Source: JASLBX01 sp036373915 (lineage in GTDB: Bacteria; Actinomycetota; Actinomycetes; Jiangellales; Jiangellaceae). From it: a stretch of 64,000 nucleotides of DNA. Positions 1 through 8,660 of the stretch are shown in pieces. Within the stretch, counting starts at the first letter, position 1. Each line of letters starts with the position of its first letter. The notes beneath the pieces were generated by a model. It saw only the letters and a program-made list of their open reading frames with translations, had not been told where the DNA came from and searched no databases. The position numbers were made by a program, and so were the translations under genes. The DNA lies in the NCBI GenBank assembly GCA_036373915.1, contig DASUUU010000073.1, positions 41,157-105,156 of the forward strand. Reading direction: 5' to 3'.

Positions 1-254
1 CGCTGGTGGCAGGCCAGGAACCGTTCGACCTGCTTGTCGCCGGCCTGCCGGAACCACCGTTCGGTGACTCCCGTGCCTTCGCACACCCAGCGGTAGCGCG
101 ACTCGTCCGGCGCGTCCGCGGTGTACTCGCACAGCTCGATCGCCCTGTCGATGAACTCCAGGTGCTGCCGGAACACGACATCCTGGTGGTCGGTGAAGCC
201 CAGATCGGTGTGGCTGTGATTGGCCAGATACACGGTGGAGATCTGCGGACTCAA
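1..254 (-). CDS. GH38/DUF5054-like glycosidase, N-terminal fragment (cut by window edge)
   Basis: Reading leftward from a TTG at 254, the frame stays open to the window edge (84 codons). A Shine-Dalgarno-like GAAGGGAAG lies just upstream of the TTG. About 15 residues in is HSHTDLGFTD, which matches HSHLDIGYTD in the large GH38-like protein at 4633-7830. The following helix-rich stretch (FIDRAIELC, then RYRWVCEG) matches that protein too. In GH38-type enzymes this His-x-Asp motif binds the catalytic metal. Unlike the larger paralogue, this one starts directly at the catalytic domain with no N-terminal beta domain. It lies 28 bp after the transporter permease gene on the same strand, so it is probably the last visible gene of the transporter operon. 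Substrate unknown. Confidence 0.7.
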   Translation of the reverse strand, partial: MSPQISTVYLANHSHTDLGFTDHQDVVFRQHLEFIDRAIELCEYTADAPDESRYRWVCEGTGVTERWFRQAGDKQVERFLACHQ

Positions 255-282
255 CGCAACTTCCCTTCTTTCGGTGTGCGAC

Positions 283-1101
283 TCAACGCTCGACCTGGAG
301 GTTGAGCCCTTGGGCAAAGAGCCGCTGAACGGCGAGGAACAGCAGCACCATCGGCAGGGCCACCGCGATGGCGCCGGCCAGCACGACTGAGACGGACGTG
401 GACGCCTGCGAGCCCTGGAGCGAGGCCAGGGCGGTCATGATCGGGCGTACCTCGGTACTGCGGCTCAGTGTCAGGCCGAACAGCAGGTCGTTCCAGATCC
501 AGGTGAACTGGAAGATGAACACGGTCGCCAGCGCACTCCGCGACAGGGGCAGGTAGATCTGCCAGAAGATTCGCCAGGCCGAGGCGCCGTCCACCTCGGC
601 CGCCTCGCGGAGCTCAGAAGAGATCGCGCCGAAGTAGTTGCGGAGCACGAAGACGGCGAAGGGGATGGCGATCGCCGTGTACAGCAGCACCAGTCCGGTG
701 CGCCGGTCATACAGCCCGTACGCCCGGAACAGTTCGTAGAGCGGGGTGAGAAAGACCTGTAGGGGCAGGACGGTGCCGGTGTAGAGGAACATGAACCAGG
801 CGAACCCGTACCTGATGCGCAGCACGACAACTCCGAAGGCCGCGAACGCGGCCAGCAGCACGGCTGCTGCGCCTCCCAGCGTCGCGTAGAACAGCGAGCT
901 GGCGACGCTCGCGCCGAGCCCGGCGCTCTGCCAGGCCTCGTTCAGGTTGGAGAACAGGGCGAACGTCGACGACGGCACCCACAGCGGCACGTCGCCCCAG
1001 TCGCCGTGCGGACGGCCGGCATTGACCACGACGAAGTACAGCGGGCCGAGCCAGAGCAGTGCCGCGATGAACAGCAGCAGGTGGCGCAGACTCCGGCTCA
1101 T
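283..1101 (-). CDS. ABC sugar transporter permease, MalG/CUT1 type
   Basis: 272-residue integral membrane protein with about six hydrophobic segments. The EAA loop of binding-protein-dependent permeases is visible (ELREAAEVDGASAWRIF followed by a P-L-S turn), which docks with the ATPase subunit. The ATG at 1101 overlaps the stop of the upstream permease gene (ATGA), so the two are translationally coupled. It is the MalG-like half of a CUT1 sugar importer. No ATPase gene is present in the locus, as is common in actinobacteria where a shared MsiK-type ATPase energises several CUT1 systems; that is inference. A longer in-frame reading starting at 1527 overlaps the upstream gene and is rejected. 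Confidence 0.9.
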   Translation of the reverse strand: MSRSLRHLLLFIAALLWLGPLYFVVVNAGRPHGDWGDVPLWVPSSTFALFSNLNEAWQSAGLGASVASSLFYATLGGAAAVLLAAFAAFGVVVLRIRYGFAWFMFLYTGTVLPLQVFLTPLYELFRAYGLYDRRTGLVLLYTAIAIPFAVFVLRNYFGAISSELREAAEVDGASAWRIFWQIYLPLSRSALATVFIFQFTWIWNDLLFGLTLSRSTEVRPIMTALASLQGSQASTSVSVVLAGAIAVALPMVLLFLAVQRLFAQGLNLQVER

Positions 1102-2060
1102 GCGTTCCTCAACTGCCTTCGCAGGTACGTGCTGGCGATGATCAACACGAAGATCGTGAGCAGGACGGCGATGGCAGCGCCGTACCCGTGCCGGAACAGC
1201 AGGAACGCTTCGCGGAACATGGTGACCGCGAGGGTCTCGGACGAGCGGTACGGCCCGCCCTGCGTCATCAGCCAGATGATGTCGAACGTCTTGAGGCTGT
1301 TCACCAGCGTCATCCCGACGACCACGATCGTCATCGGCCGAACAAGCGGAATGATGATGTGCCGTAACAGCGTCCACCCGTGCGCGCCGTCGACGCGGGC
1401 GGCTTCGATCGGCTCTCGCGGCATCGCCTGCAGGCCGACAAGGAACAGGATCACGTTGATGCCGACCACCTGCCAGGTCGACGCCACGATCATGCCGAAG
1501 GTGTTCAGCGGCGGTTCGAGCAGCCACGATCGGGCCAGGCTCTCGAGCCCCAGCGCCGTCAGCAACTCATTGGTGACGCCGTCGCTGCGCAGCATGAACG
1601 ACCACACGACGCCGACCGCAGTGCCGGACAGCGCGTACGGGAGGATGAACGGCAGGCGGTACAGCACACCGCCGGTGAACTGGAACGTTCCCCAGGCGAC
1701 CAGGAAACCGATCACCACGGGCAGCACCAGCGATGCCCCCAGCCAGATCATGGTGTTGCCGAAGGACGATGCGAGCACCGGATCGCTGAAGAATCGTGAG
1801 TAGTTCGCAGCACCGACGAACTCCGGCTGGGCCATTCCGTCGGCATCGGTGAAGCTAAGCGTGAACGTGCGGAGAAACGGCCAGATCAAGAACACGAACA
1901 CCATGACGGCGGCCGGCAGCACAAAGCCGTAGGCGGCGAACCTGCGCCGGCGCCCCGCCCAGATATCGTGCCACCACCTGCCCGGACGGCGGCCGGCACG
2001 CCGTGCCGCCGGTCCGGCCAACGGCTCGGAGGCCGCCGTCGGGGTCTCCGTACGGCTCAT
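1098..2060 (-). CDS. ABC sugar transporter permease, MalF/CUT1 type
   Basis: 320-residue inner-membrane permease with about six hydrophobic segments after a basic, Arg-rich N-terminal cytoplasmic tail. The EAA-type motif is visible near residue 215 (EPIEAARVDGAHGWTLL followed by IIIPL). The ATG at 2060 overlaps the stop codon of the substrate-binding protein gene (ATGA), which decides the start over an ATG 15 nt upstream. It pairs with the downstream MalG-like permease to form the membrane channel of a sugar importer. Confidence 0.9.
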   Translation of the reverse strand: MSRTETPTAASEPLAGPAARRAGRRPGRWWHDIWAGRRRRFAAYGFVLPAAVMVFVFLIWPFLRTFTLSFTDADGMAQPEFVGAANYSRFFSDPVLASSFGNTMIWLGASLVLPVVIGFLVAWGTFQFTGGVLYRLPFILPYALSGTAVGVVWSFMLRSDGVTNELLTALGLESLARSWLLEPPLNTFGMIVASTWQVVGINVILFLVGLQAMPREPIEAARVDGAHGWTLLRHIIIPLVRPMTIVVVGMTLVNSLKTFDIIWLMTQGGPYRSSETLAVTMFREAFLLFRHGYGAAIAVLLTIFVLIIASTYLRRQLRNA

Positions 2061-3385
2061 CCCCGGGCGTCCCACTCCTGCCGAGCGATCTGCTCGATGT
2101 TTTCGAGCACGTCCTGGTACTGGTCGGGGTTGAGCATGAAACGGCTAAGCTCGTCGACCGCCGCCTCGACGATGGCCGGTGGCGAGGCCTCCCAGTACCG
2201 CTCGATGAGTCGGTAGCCGCCCTGGTCGACGGCGTCCACGACCGACTGCAGGGCCGCGTCAGGGGCGGCCGCGCCGGGTGTGGCCGGCGTGTCGCGCAGC
2301 TGTTCTGACCACGCCTGTTGCGTCTCGGGCTGGACCCACCACTCGACGAAGCTGCGGGCCGCGTCCGGGTTGGGCGCGTTCACCGGGATCGCAAGCGGCC
2401 CGGTCTCGAAGATCACCACGTTCTCGGCGAGGTCCGGATTGCGGTTCGGCAGGATGAACGTGTCGTAGTCGGTACCAGGCTCGAGCCCGGCGTCCTGGAA
2501 CGTCCCGTTGAACCAGGTTCCGTTGAGCACCATCGCGATCTCACCGCCGGCGAACTGGGCGGCCATCTGATCGTCGAGTGGCAGGTCCAGGCTGCTGAAG
2601 TAGCCGGCCTCGAGCCACTCGCCCCATTCCTGGAGGGCATCGACAACGAGCGGATCGGTGTACGACTCCTCACCGTCGGTGAGCCTGTCGTAGAAGTCCG
2701 GGTCGGTGCGAGCTATGAACTCCTCGAACCAGATGAACGCCGGCCACCGGCCGTCGGTGGTGGCGTAGAACGGTGTGACACCGGCTGCGACGAGGGAGTC
2801 GGCGACCTGCTCGAGCTCCTCCCAGGTCTCGGGCACCTCGAGCCCGTGCTCGTCGAAGACCCGCTTGTTGTAGAAGACCGGCCAGTAGGAGATGTGCAAC
2901 GGCGCGGCGTAGATGCCGTCGCCGGAGGTGAACGCGGCCGCCAGGTCCCCACTTAGGTTTCCGGCAGCGACCTGCTCGTCCCAGAAGTCGGACAGCTCTG
3001 TCAGGTGTCCGGCGGTGACAAGATCCTCGAGCCGGTAGCCCGACCACCAGGTCATCACGTCCGGTGACTCGGACGACGGCAACGATGACTGAACGACCTG
3101 CTGGTAGGACGTCGTGTCGGCGTACGCGACCTGGCTGAGCGTCACTCCGAGCTGGTCTTCGCCCAGCGCCAGGACCTCGCCGAAGAAGTCTTCCCAGAAG
3201 GCCTTGTCGTGGACGAACGTCACCTCACCGCTGATCTCCGGTTCGTCCTCTGCAACAGGTGTCGCCTCCGTATCGCCTTCCGTATCGCCTGCCGTGTCGC
3301 CATCACTGGAAGGTGGCGCACAGGCAGCGACAGCCAGCGCCGTCGCCATCAATCCGGCCACCAGCCGTGCACGTGGAGCTCTCAT
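2057..3385 (-). CDS. ABC transporter solute-binding lipoprotein (CUT1, family 1 extracellular SBP)
   Basis: 442-residue lipoprotein. The start at 3385 is chosen because GGAGGG sits 6 nt upstream and because it gives a proper signal peptide: basic N-terminus, hydrophobic stretch, then the lipobox LAVAAC. An acidic Asp/Glu/Thr-rich linker follows, then a family-1 solute-binding fold (FVHDKAFWEDFF start; MVLNGTWFNG and EWWVQPETQQAW regions later). It is expected to be membrane-anchored outside the cell and to capture an oligosaccharide or modified sugar for the two permeases encoded directly downstream. The ligand cannot be read from the sequence; the GH38-like enzymes on both sides suggest a glycan. 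Confidence 0.9.
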   Translation of the reverse strand: MRAPRARLVAGLMATALAVAACAPPSSDGDTAGDTEGDTEATPVAEDEPEISGEVTFVHDKAFWEDFFGEVLALGEDQLGVTLSQVAYADTTSYQQVVQSSLPSSESPDVMTWWSGYRLEDLVTAGHLTELSDFWDEQVAAGNLSGDLAAAFTSGDGIYAAPLHISYWPVFYNKRVFDEHGLEVPETWEELEQVADSLVAAGVTPFYATTDGRWPAFIWFEEFIARTDPDFYDRLTDGEESYTDPLVVDALQEWGEWLEAGYFSSLDLPLDDQMAAQFAGGEIAMVLNGTWFNGTFQDAGLEPGTDYDTFILPNRNPDLAENVVIFETGPLAIPVNAPNPDAARSFVEWWVQPETQQAWSEQLRDTPATPGAAAPDAALQSVVDAVDQGGYRLIERYWEASPPAIVEAAVDELSRFMLNPDQYQDVLENIEQIARQEWDARG

Positions 3386-3417
3386 TCCACCCTCCTGACC
3401 AACGCTGCCCGTAGCAG

Positions 3418-3446
3418 ACAATAGTCGTCTACTAGTATGTTAGTGT
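3418..3446 (-). promoter_or_regulatory. Probable promoter with palindromic operator for the sugar-transporter operon
   Basis: On the minus strand, TATTGT (3418-3423) fits the actinobacterial -10 pattern TANNNT and lies 33 nt before the binding-protein start. The perfect 8-bp palindrome TACTAGTA (3430-3437) falls between the -10 and the expected -35, a common repressor position. It differs from the GGTAC-type dyad in front of gntR, so the regulator may be a different one. The rest of the 192-bp gap 3386-3577 shows nothing else I recognise. Confidence 0.35.
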
Positions 3447-3577
3447 GCTGCACAGTAGTGGAATCTCCGCAGCAGGTCAATGAGTCGGCCGTAGGATCGG
3501 CGGCGCTCGGCCAAGCCGGGATTCGCTCGTCGTCGACTACGTTGAGGACGTCCCTGCTCGCGACCGAGCGGTCCTCG

Positions 3578-4636
3578 TCAGCCCAGCAGTGTGATCGACC
3601 ACTCGAGCGACTTGCGCTCCCCGGCCGGGTAGTTCAGGGCGCTGCCGTTCGCTACCGCCTCGGCCAGTCCGTTCGTCGGGTAGCTGGAGAACGGCTCCAG
3701 ACCCACCGTGTAGATCCGGCCCCACCACGGGTAACCCTCGGATGCACCGAGCTCCTGCCACCGCCACAGGTAGGGCAGCACGCGCGCATCCCACGCCACC
3801 CGCAGGCCCGTCCCCGAACCAGGGTCGCGCACTTCGTACCACCCCTCGGTGAAACCGGTGAGGTAGACGATGTCGCTCGGTTCACCCCGAGCGCCGACGA
3901 GCGAAAGGTCGACCGTTCCCCCATCGGGTCCAGGAACCTCCGGCCACCGCCACGGCCCACCCGGCGCGACCAGCCGGTGCGGGGGGTTGATCGCGTCCGG
4001 ATGCGGGATCACATTGGCGCCGTCCGGCAGCGTGATGCGGCACCCCGGGCGGAGGAACGGCCGGCCGAACACCACGTGCTGGCCCCACATCGCCGGTAGG
4101 TCTACGGGGGCGTCGTTGACGGTCTCCTCACGCACTTCGAGCGCCGGCTCGCCCGCGCCCAGCCGAAGTGTGCGGGACACTCGGAACGGCATCCGGCGGC
4201 CGTGAACGGTGAAGGTGACCGCCACCTCTGACTCGCCGTCCGCGACTATCGCGTAGTCCCAGGCGAGACCGGCAACCTCGTCGTGCTGGGCCAGCTTCAC
4301 TCCGCGGTACGTACTCGGGGCGCCGCCGGACGGAAAGATCTCCTGCCACCCGCCCTCGTAGCTGTCCACGAACGTCGCCACGTCGTCGGTTCCCCCGCCG
4401 GCGACGTCGGCCGGGTTCCGCAGCCCGATCGGCGACAGCCACACATAGTCCAGGTCGCGCCGCTTGTCGTTGAACTCGACAACGTCGGCGCCCTTGTCGG
4501 CCAGCACGGTGACCCGCAACCGCTCGTTCTCCAGCACCACCGCGCGCATGCCCGCGTAGGTGATCTCGTGCACCCGCGGGCCCCAGTTTCGCCGCGGCCG
4601 CCACCTACCGACGACGGGCGGATGGTCCGGGCTCAC
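3578..4636 (-). CDS. DUF4432-type aldose-1-epimerase-like protein
   Basis: 352-residue soluble protein. It resembles the DUF4432 branch of the galactose-mutarotase-like superfamily: a beta-sandwich that binds sugars, with conserved stretches such as LADKGADV near the N-terminus, GWQEIFPSGG near residue 95 and WGQHVVFG near residue 180. These proteins usually sit in carbohydrate-use operons and are presumed to interconvert or bind sugar anomers. The GTG start overlaps the stop of the upstream GH38-like gene (GTGA), so the two are one transcription unit. The exact reaction is unknown. Confidence 0.7.
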   Translation of the reverse strand: MSPDHPPVVGRWRPRRNWGPRVHEITYAGMRAVVLENERLRVTVLADKGADVVEFNDKRRDLDYVWLSPIGLRNPADVAGGGTDDVATFVDSYEGGWQEIFPSGGAPSTYRGVKLAQHDEVAGLAWDYAIVADGESEVAVTFTVHGRRMPFRVSRTLRLGAGEPALEVREETVNDAPVDLPAMWGQHVVFGRPFLRPGCRITLPDGANVIPHPDAINPPHRLVAPGGPWRWPEVPGPDGGTVDLSLVGARGEPSDIVYLTGFTEGWYEVRDPGSGTGLRVAWDARVLPYLWRWQELGASEGYPWWGRIYTVGLEPFSSYPTNGLAEAVANGSALNYPAGERKSLEWSITLLG

Positions 4637-7600
4637 GGCTGCTCCCCGCCCCCGCGACCAGCAATGTGCAGCAGCACGGCCACCGATCCCAGCCTGGGTA
4701 CGGGCACCTCGATCGCACCGTCGACGGAAGCTGCGTCCCCGAGCGGCTCCGCGAGATACGTGGCCAGGCTCGCGCTCTCCACGTCGAACTGCGGCCCGAT
4801 CCGGACCCGGACCGGTTCCTCGGCGAACGATTGCAGGCGGACGAGCGCCTGATCCGGCCGGTCATCAACCCCTGTGATCGAGACGACGCGTATCCGGTCG
4901 TCGTCCACCTCCAGGAGCGACCGCACCGTCGGGCCGTCCGGGTCGGCCGCACCTGCGGCGACGACCCAGCGGAGTGGATTGGTCACCTCGGCGGCGGTCC
5001 GCATGGCGAGCGCCGGCACCGACTCCTTCGCGCCGGGTTTCGGCACGCCCACGGCGTAGTGGAACGACATCTCGAAGCCCTGCTGCGCCGGGAAGTTGGT
5101 GTCCCAGACGTTGTTGTGCACCCAGGAGTAGACCGTCGCCGGCTCCCGAGGCGCGGTGCTCTCCGGGAACGGCGCGTACGGCAGCGCGATCACTTCCGGG
5201 TGCACGAGCGGCGCGTCGCGAGTGGCCCAGGCAACGGGACTGCCCTGACCGTCGAACGTCACCCACGAGCGCACTGCCCGCATGTGTTGCGGCGCGCCGG
5301 GGACGTGCTCGAGGCCGGTGCCGGTCACCGCACCGGTGATCTCATACCGGACCGTCGGCTCGGGCACCGCGAACGGGAACGCGAAGAATGCGCTCTCCTT
5401 GGTCGTGGTCGCCGGCTTGGACAACCGGTTCTCGATGTGCAGCACGGTGCTGTCGCACGGCAGCCGTACGGTCACCCGGAGCCAGCGGGCTCCGTCGACC
5501 GGGGACTCGTAGACCAGGCGTTCCTCGACCGCGGTGCTCACCCGTTCGATGAGGACGGCCGGGCGGGCCAGAGAGCGCCCGCCCAGCAGTTCGAGCATGT
5601 TCGAGACGGTGACCATGCCGGACGAGTGGTTGAACCCGCCCGCCATCACGTAGGAGTCGTAGACGTATCCGTTGAATCCGACGGTGCTGTCCTGATTCAC
5701 CAACTCGCGGTCGGTGTCCTTGCCGACGATGGACGCGATGCAGGCGCGGGCCAGGTCGATCCGTACCCGCAGGTGCGCGTTCTCGAGCACCATCGGGTCG
5801 CCGTTCCCGGGCGAGGACCGCGCGGCCGCCTGATCGAGTTCGGGTACGACGTCCAGCCGCACCAATCCACACGCGGGCACATCCTCGACGTGTGCCCTTA
5901 GGAACCGGCCGGCGCTGCGGTGGTTCGGGTTGACCTGTTCAGTGATCTCCAGCGGCACCGGCTTGCCGGTTCGCGCGTCCCGGACCGCGACCGGGACATC
6001 CAGCGGAACCCGGCTCTCCCTGAGGAACAGCGCGGCGGTACCAGACCTGGCAAAGCCCGCGGTGTTGACGGCGTAGTACGTGGCCAGCGCGTCCGGACTG
6101 GCCGCAAGCGCAGCACCGAGCCGGGCCGTCGCGTCGTCGAGGAACTCGTTGGCGGCGTCGATCGCCCGCAGGGCGCTCCCATACTTCCAGTGCCACTGCT
6201 GGTCGCCGGACTGCATGCCTTGGTCGCCGTCGGTCCATGGTTCGGCGGCACCCCAGGTGTGCTCGTTGAACAGCGACACCGCGCCGTAGACGGCGCGCGA
6301 TCGGTCGGCTTCGTGGGGTACCCGTTCCCCGCCCACCAGCCGAGCCAGGTTGCTCATCGTCTGTGCATCGGTGATGGTTGCCTGCGCGTGCCGGGTCAGC
6401 GCCTGCGGCCGGGCGCCGGAGCCCACGCCCTCGACCCACCAGTCGCCCCAGTCGCCCTCGAAGGTGGTGATCTGGTCGCCGAGTCGCTGCTCGGCGTCCC
6501 GGAAGAAGTCCTCGTTTCTGGACATCCGCAGCCGCGGGTAGGCCCAGGTCTCATTCCACCTCCGGACCGTCTCGGCCATGATCAGCCGGGGCGGCGCGTT
6601 GTCGGCGAAGTGCCCTTGGACCCGCAGGTGGAGCACGTCCCACGGGTAGGGATCCCGTTCGCCACCTGCGCCCGCCAGACTCCAGCCGAAGATGTGATCG
6701 GGGTAGGGGTACGGGTTCGCAGCGAGCGAGGCAAGGTACGACGGCAGCAGGTCGTCCACCTCCTGGTAGGAGGTGTTGAACCCGAGCATCGGGCCTTCCA
6801 TGTAGGCCAGCCCGTGCGGCGAGTCGGTCATCCAGACCAGGACCTCGTTGCCGGCGGGAGACCGCCAGCGAAACAGCCGCGGAAGATTGGCCCCACCGGT
6901 CAGGTGCGGAACCGACCGGCCCGCGTAATTGTGCGCGACGGACAGGTAGCGCACACCGAGTTGGGCAAGGGCGTCGGGCAAGCCGGCCACCGTGCCGGGA
7001 ACGTCGGTTTGCATGGCGGTCGTGAACTCGACACCGTAGTCCGAGCGCATGTCGCGGGCCAGCCGCAGCAACTCGTGTAGCTCGTCGGTCGAGCAGGTGT
7101 CGGTATGCAGGTTGTACGGCATCGCGGTCAGCTCGATGCGGCCCTCACGGACTCGCGAGACGAACTGATCGACTCGCCTGGCCGGCCGCACCCGCCGCCA
7201 TTGGTCGAATGACCACAGCGACTCGACCGCCCAGCGGAATCGCGCGTTCTCGGGCCAGCTGTCGGTGGCCGCCGTCAGATCGAGGCAGGCGTCCAGGAAC
7301 GCCACGTGCTCGGCCAGCACGGTCCCTTGCGGATCCGTGTAGCCGATGTCCAGGTGCGAGTGATGCACCAGGTGGATCGTCCACTGCCGCTGCGGGTTCA
7401 CCTCGACCCGGATCGCCCTGGCCGGGTCCAGAGCCGGGAGTTTAAGGTCGACCAGTTGTGCTCGCTCGACCGCCGGTACCAGCACGCGGACCGAGCCGGC
7501 GGGGCCGTCCAGCACCTCGGAGGGCAGAACGCTGCCACTCGCCGTCCGCACGACCACATCAGAGGGCCGGAGCTGCGGGCTGCTGCCGAGGCCGTCGACT

Positions 7601-7830
7601 GCGACGCGTAATGACTGCAGCCGCGTGCCGTCCCCACGATCTTTCAGCAACGGCTCGACGACCACGCGGACCCGGCGGCCGCCGACAGTTTCCTCCGCCG
7701 CCAGCGCGGAGTCGAACAGGCTGGCTCGAGCCACGTCGAAATCCCGAAGCGAGTTCTTGATCAGGGCACGAGTCGTCACGCGCATCGCCTCTCTCGGCTC
7801 GGCGGAAGTGAATGGCAGTCGGCCAAGCAT
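4633..7830 (-). CDS. Large GH38/alpha-mannosidase-like glycoside hydrolase
   Basis: About 1065 residues, cytoplasmic (no signal peptide). A roughly 150-residue N-terminal beta domain is followed by a catalytic domain opening with HHSHLDIGYTD; the His and Asp are the expected metal ligands of the GH38 fold. MQTDVPG about 130 residues later carries the likely nucleophile Asp. The C-terminal half looks like the beta-sandwich domains of alpha-mannosidases. ATG 7830 is preceded by AGGA at 6 nt; ATG 7785 (behind GAGAGAGG) is an alternative. It is divergent from gntR across a shared operator and is followed by the DUF4432 gene. A glycosidase on imported oligosaccharides is likely; mannose specificity is not shown. 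Confidence 0.75.
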   Translation of the reverse strand: MLGRLPFTSAEPREAMRVTTRALIKNSLRDFDVARASLFDSALAAEETVGGRRVRVVVEPLLKDRGDGTRLQSLRVAVDGLGSSPQLRPSDVVVRTASGSVLPSEVLDGPAGSVRVLVPAVERAQLVDLKLPALDPARAIRVEVNPQRQWTIHLVHHSHLDIGYTDPQGTVLAEHVAFLDACLDLTAATDSWPENARFRWAVESLWSFDQWRRVRPARRVDQFVSRVREGRIELTAMPYNLHTDTCSTDELHELLRLARDMRSDYGVEFTTAMQTDVPGTVAGLPDALAQLGVRYLSVAHNYAGRSVPHLTGGANLPRLFRWRSPAGNEVLVWMTDSPHGLAYMEGPMLGFNTSYQEVDDLLPSYLASLAANPYPYPDHIFGWSLAGAGGERDPYPWDVLHLRVQGHFADNAPPRLIMAETVRRWNETWAYPRLRMSRNEDFFRDAEQRLGDQITTFEGDWGDWWVEGVGSGARPQALTRHAQATITDAQTMSNLARLVGGERVPHEADRSRAVYGAVSLFNEHTWGAAEPWTDGDQGMQSGDQQWHWKYGSALRAIDAANEFLDDATARLGAALAASPDALATYYAVNTAGFARSGTAALFLRESRVPLDVPVAVRDARTGKPVPLEITEQVNPNHRSAGRFLRAHVEDVPACGLVRLDVVPELDQAAARSSPGNGDPMVLENAHLRVRIDLARACIASIVGKDTDRELVNQDSTVGFNGYVYDSYVMAGGFNHSSGMVTVSNMLELLGGRSLARPAVLIERVSTAVEERLVYESPVDGARWLRVTVRLPCDSTVLHIENRLSKPATTTKESAFFAFPFAVPEPTVRYEITGAVTGTGLEHVPGAPQHMRAVRSWVTFDGQGSPVAWATRDAPLVHPEVIALPYAPFPESTAPREPATVYSWVHNNVWDTNFPAQQGFEMSFHYAVGVPKPGAKESVPALAMRTAAEVTNPLRWVVAAGAADPDGPTVRSLLEVDDDRIRVVSITGVDDRPDQALVRLQSFAEEPVRVRIGPQFDVESASLATYLAEPLGDAASVDGAIEVPVPRLGSVAVLLHIAGRGGGEQP

Positions 7831-7839
7831 GTAGTGTCC

Positions 7840-7866
7840 TACCATACCAGTGCGGTACGTGGTACC
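7840..7866. promoter_or_regulatory. Nested dyad operator between the GH38-like gene and gntR
   Basis: The divergent intergenic region contains TACCA (7840-7844) and TACC (7845-7848) facing GGTA (7854-7857) and TGGTA (7860-7864). It also holds a perfect palindrome GGTAC-GTG-GTACC (7854-7866). Such GGTAC/TACC dyads are the usual kind of site for FadR-subfamily GntR regulators. The position lets a bound repressor block both divergent promoters, so this is probably the autoregulatory site of the adjacent GntR protein. Confidence 0.5.
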
Positions 7867-7878
7867 TACCTCGGACGA

Positions 7879-7884
7879 TAGGAT
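7879..7884 (+). promoter_or_regulatory. -10 element (TAGGAT) of gntR, probably leaderless
   Basis: TAGGAT matches TANNNT and ends 8 nt before the ATG at 7893, so transcription would begin at or within a few bases of the start codon. It lies immediately downstream of the dyad operator. Confidence 0.35.
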
Positions 7885-7892
7885 GAGTGGTC

Positions 7893-8615
7893 ATGACACG
7901 ACGCGTGCTCGGCGCGCCGCGACGGAGCCAGCTGGACACGCTGCGCGGCGCGAGTACACGTTCTCACGTCTACAACGTCCTGCGGCGGGCCATCGTCACG
8001 CTGGAATTCCTGCCTGGGCAGGCGCTGTCGGAGAACGAACTCGCCGCCAAGTACGCAGTCAGCCGGACTCCGGTTCGCGAGGCTCTGATCCGGCTCGCGG
8101 ACGAGGGACTGGTCGAGGTGGTGCCCCAGCTCGGCACGTTCGTGTCGCGCATCAGCGCTCGAGACGTCATCGAGGTCCGGTTCATCCGCGAGACGCTCGA
8201 GCGTGCCTCCCTTCCCGATGCGATCAACCGGATCGGGCGCGACGACGAGCGCAAGCTGCGGCGCCTGCTCGAGGAGCAGCAGGAAGCCGAACAGGACGGC
8301 GACCTGCAACGGTGGTTCACTACGGACGAGGACCTGCACCGGACGCTGCTCGAGATCGGCGGGCATCCCAAGATCTGGCCGATCGTGTCGTCCACCAAGG
8401 CACACCTGGACCGGGTCCGCATGCTCTCGTTGCCCGACCCCGGCCTGCTCCGTGAGCTGCACTCCCAGCACCGCGCGATCGTCGAGAACGTCATCGCCAA
8501 GGAACAGAACAAGGCCGACGACGTGCTGCGCCACCACCTACAGCTCGCGCTAAGCGCGCTCCAGTCGCTCGAGAAGCGCTACCCCGATTACTTCATTCTC
8601 GACGACGCCGGGTGA
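7893..8615 (+). CDS. GntR-family transcriptional regulator (FadR/FCD subfamily)
   Basis: 240 residues. The N-terminal winged helix-turn-helix (about residues 18-85) shows the GntR signature: LPGQALSENELAAKYAVS, then RTPVREALIRL, then GLVEVVPQLGTFV. The C-terminal all-helical FCD ligand domain has the metal/ligand residues in FTTDEDLHRTLLE and in ELHSQHRAIVENV. FCD domains usually bind a carboxylate or sugar acid, often with a metal. Divergent from the GH38-like operon and next to a dyad operator, it most likely represses glycan catabolism and its own gene until the inducer accumulates. A GTG at 7887 is an alternative start. Confidence 0.9.
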   Translation: MTRRVLGAPRRSQLDTLRGASTRSHVYNVLRRAIVTLEFLPGQALSENELAAKYAVSRTPVREALIRLADEGLVEVVPQLGTFVSRISARDVIEVRFIRETLERASLPDAINRIGRDDERKLRRLLEEQQEAEQDGDLQRWFTTDEDLHRTLLEIGGHPKIWPIVSSTKAHLDRVRMLSLPDPGLLRELHSQHRAIVENVIAKEQNKADDVLRHHLQLALSALQSLEKRYPDYFILDDAG

Positions 8616-8647
8616 CCCGATCCCTGCGGGCGGGCGGGCCCGAACGG

Positions 8648-8653
8648 TAGGCT
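8648..8653 (+). promoter_or_regulatory. -10 element (TAGGCT) of pta, probably leaderless
   Basis: TAGGCT ends 7 nt before the ATG at 8661 and there is no good ribosome-binding site, which fits a leaderless pta-ackA transcript. Confidence 0.4.
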
Positions 8654-8660
8654 CGTGATC

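Noticed and set aside
6..305. Plus-strand 99-codon frame at the left edge
   Set aside because: The minus strand carries the conserved GH38-like motif; the plus frame is its shadow.
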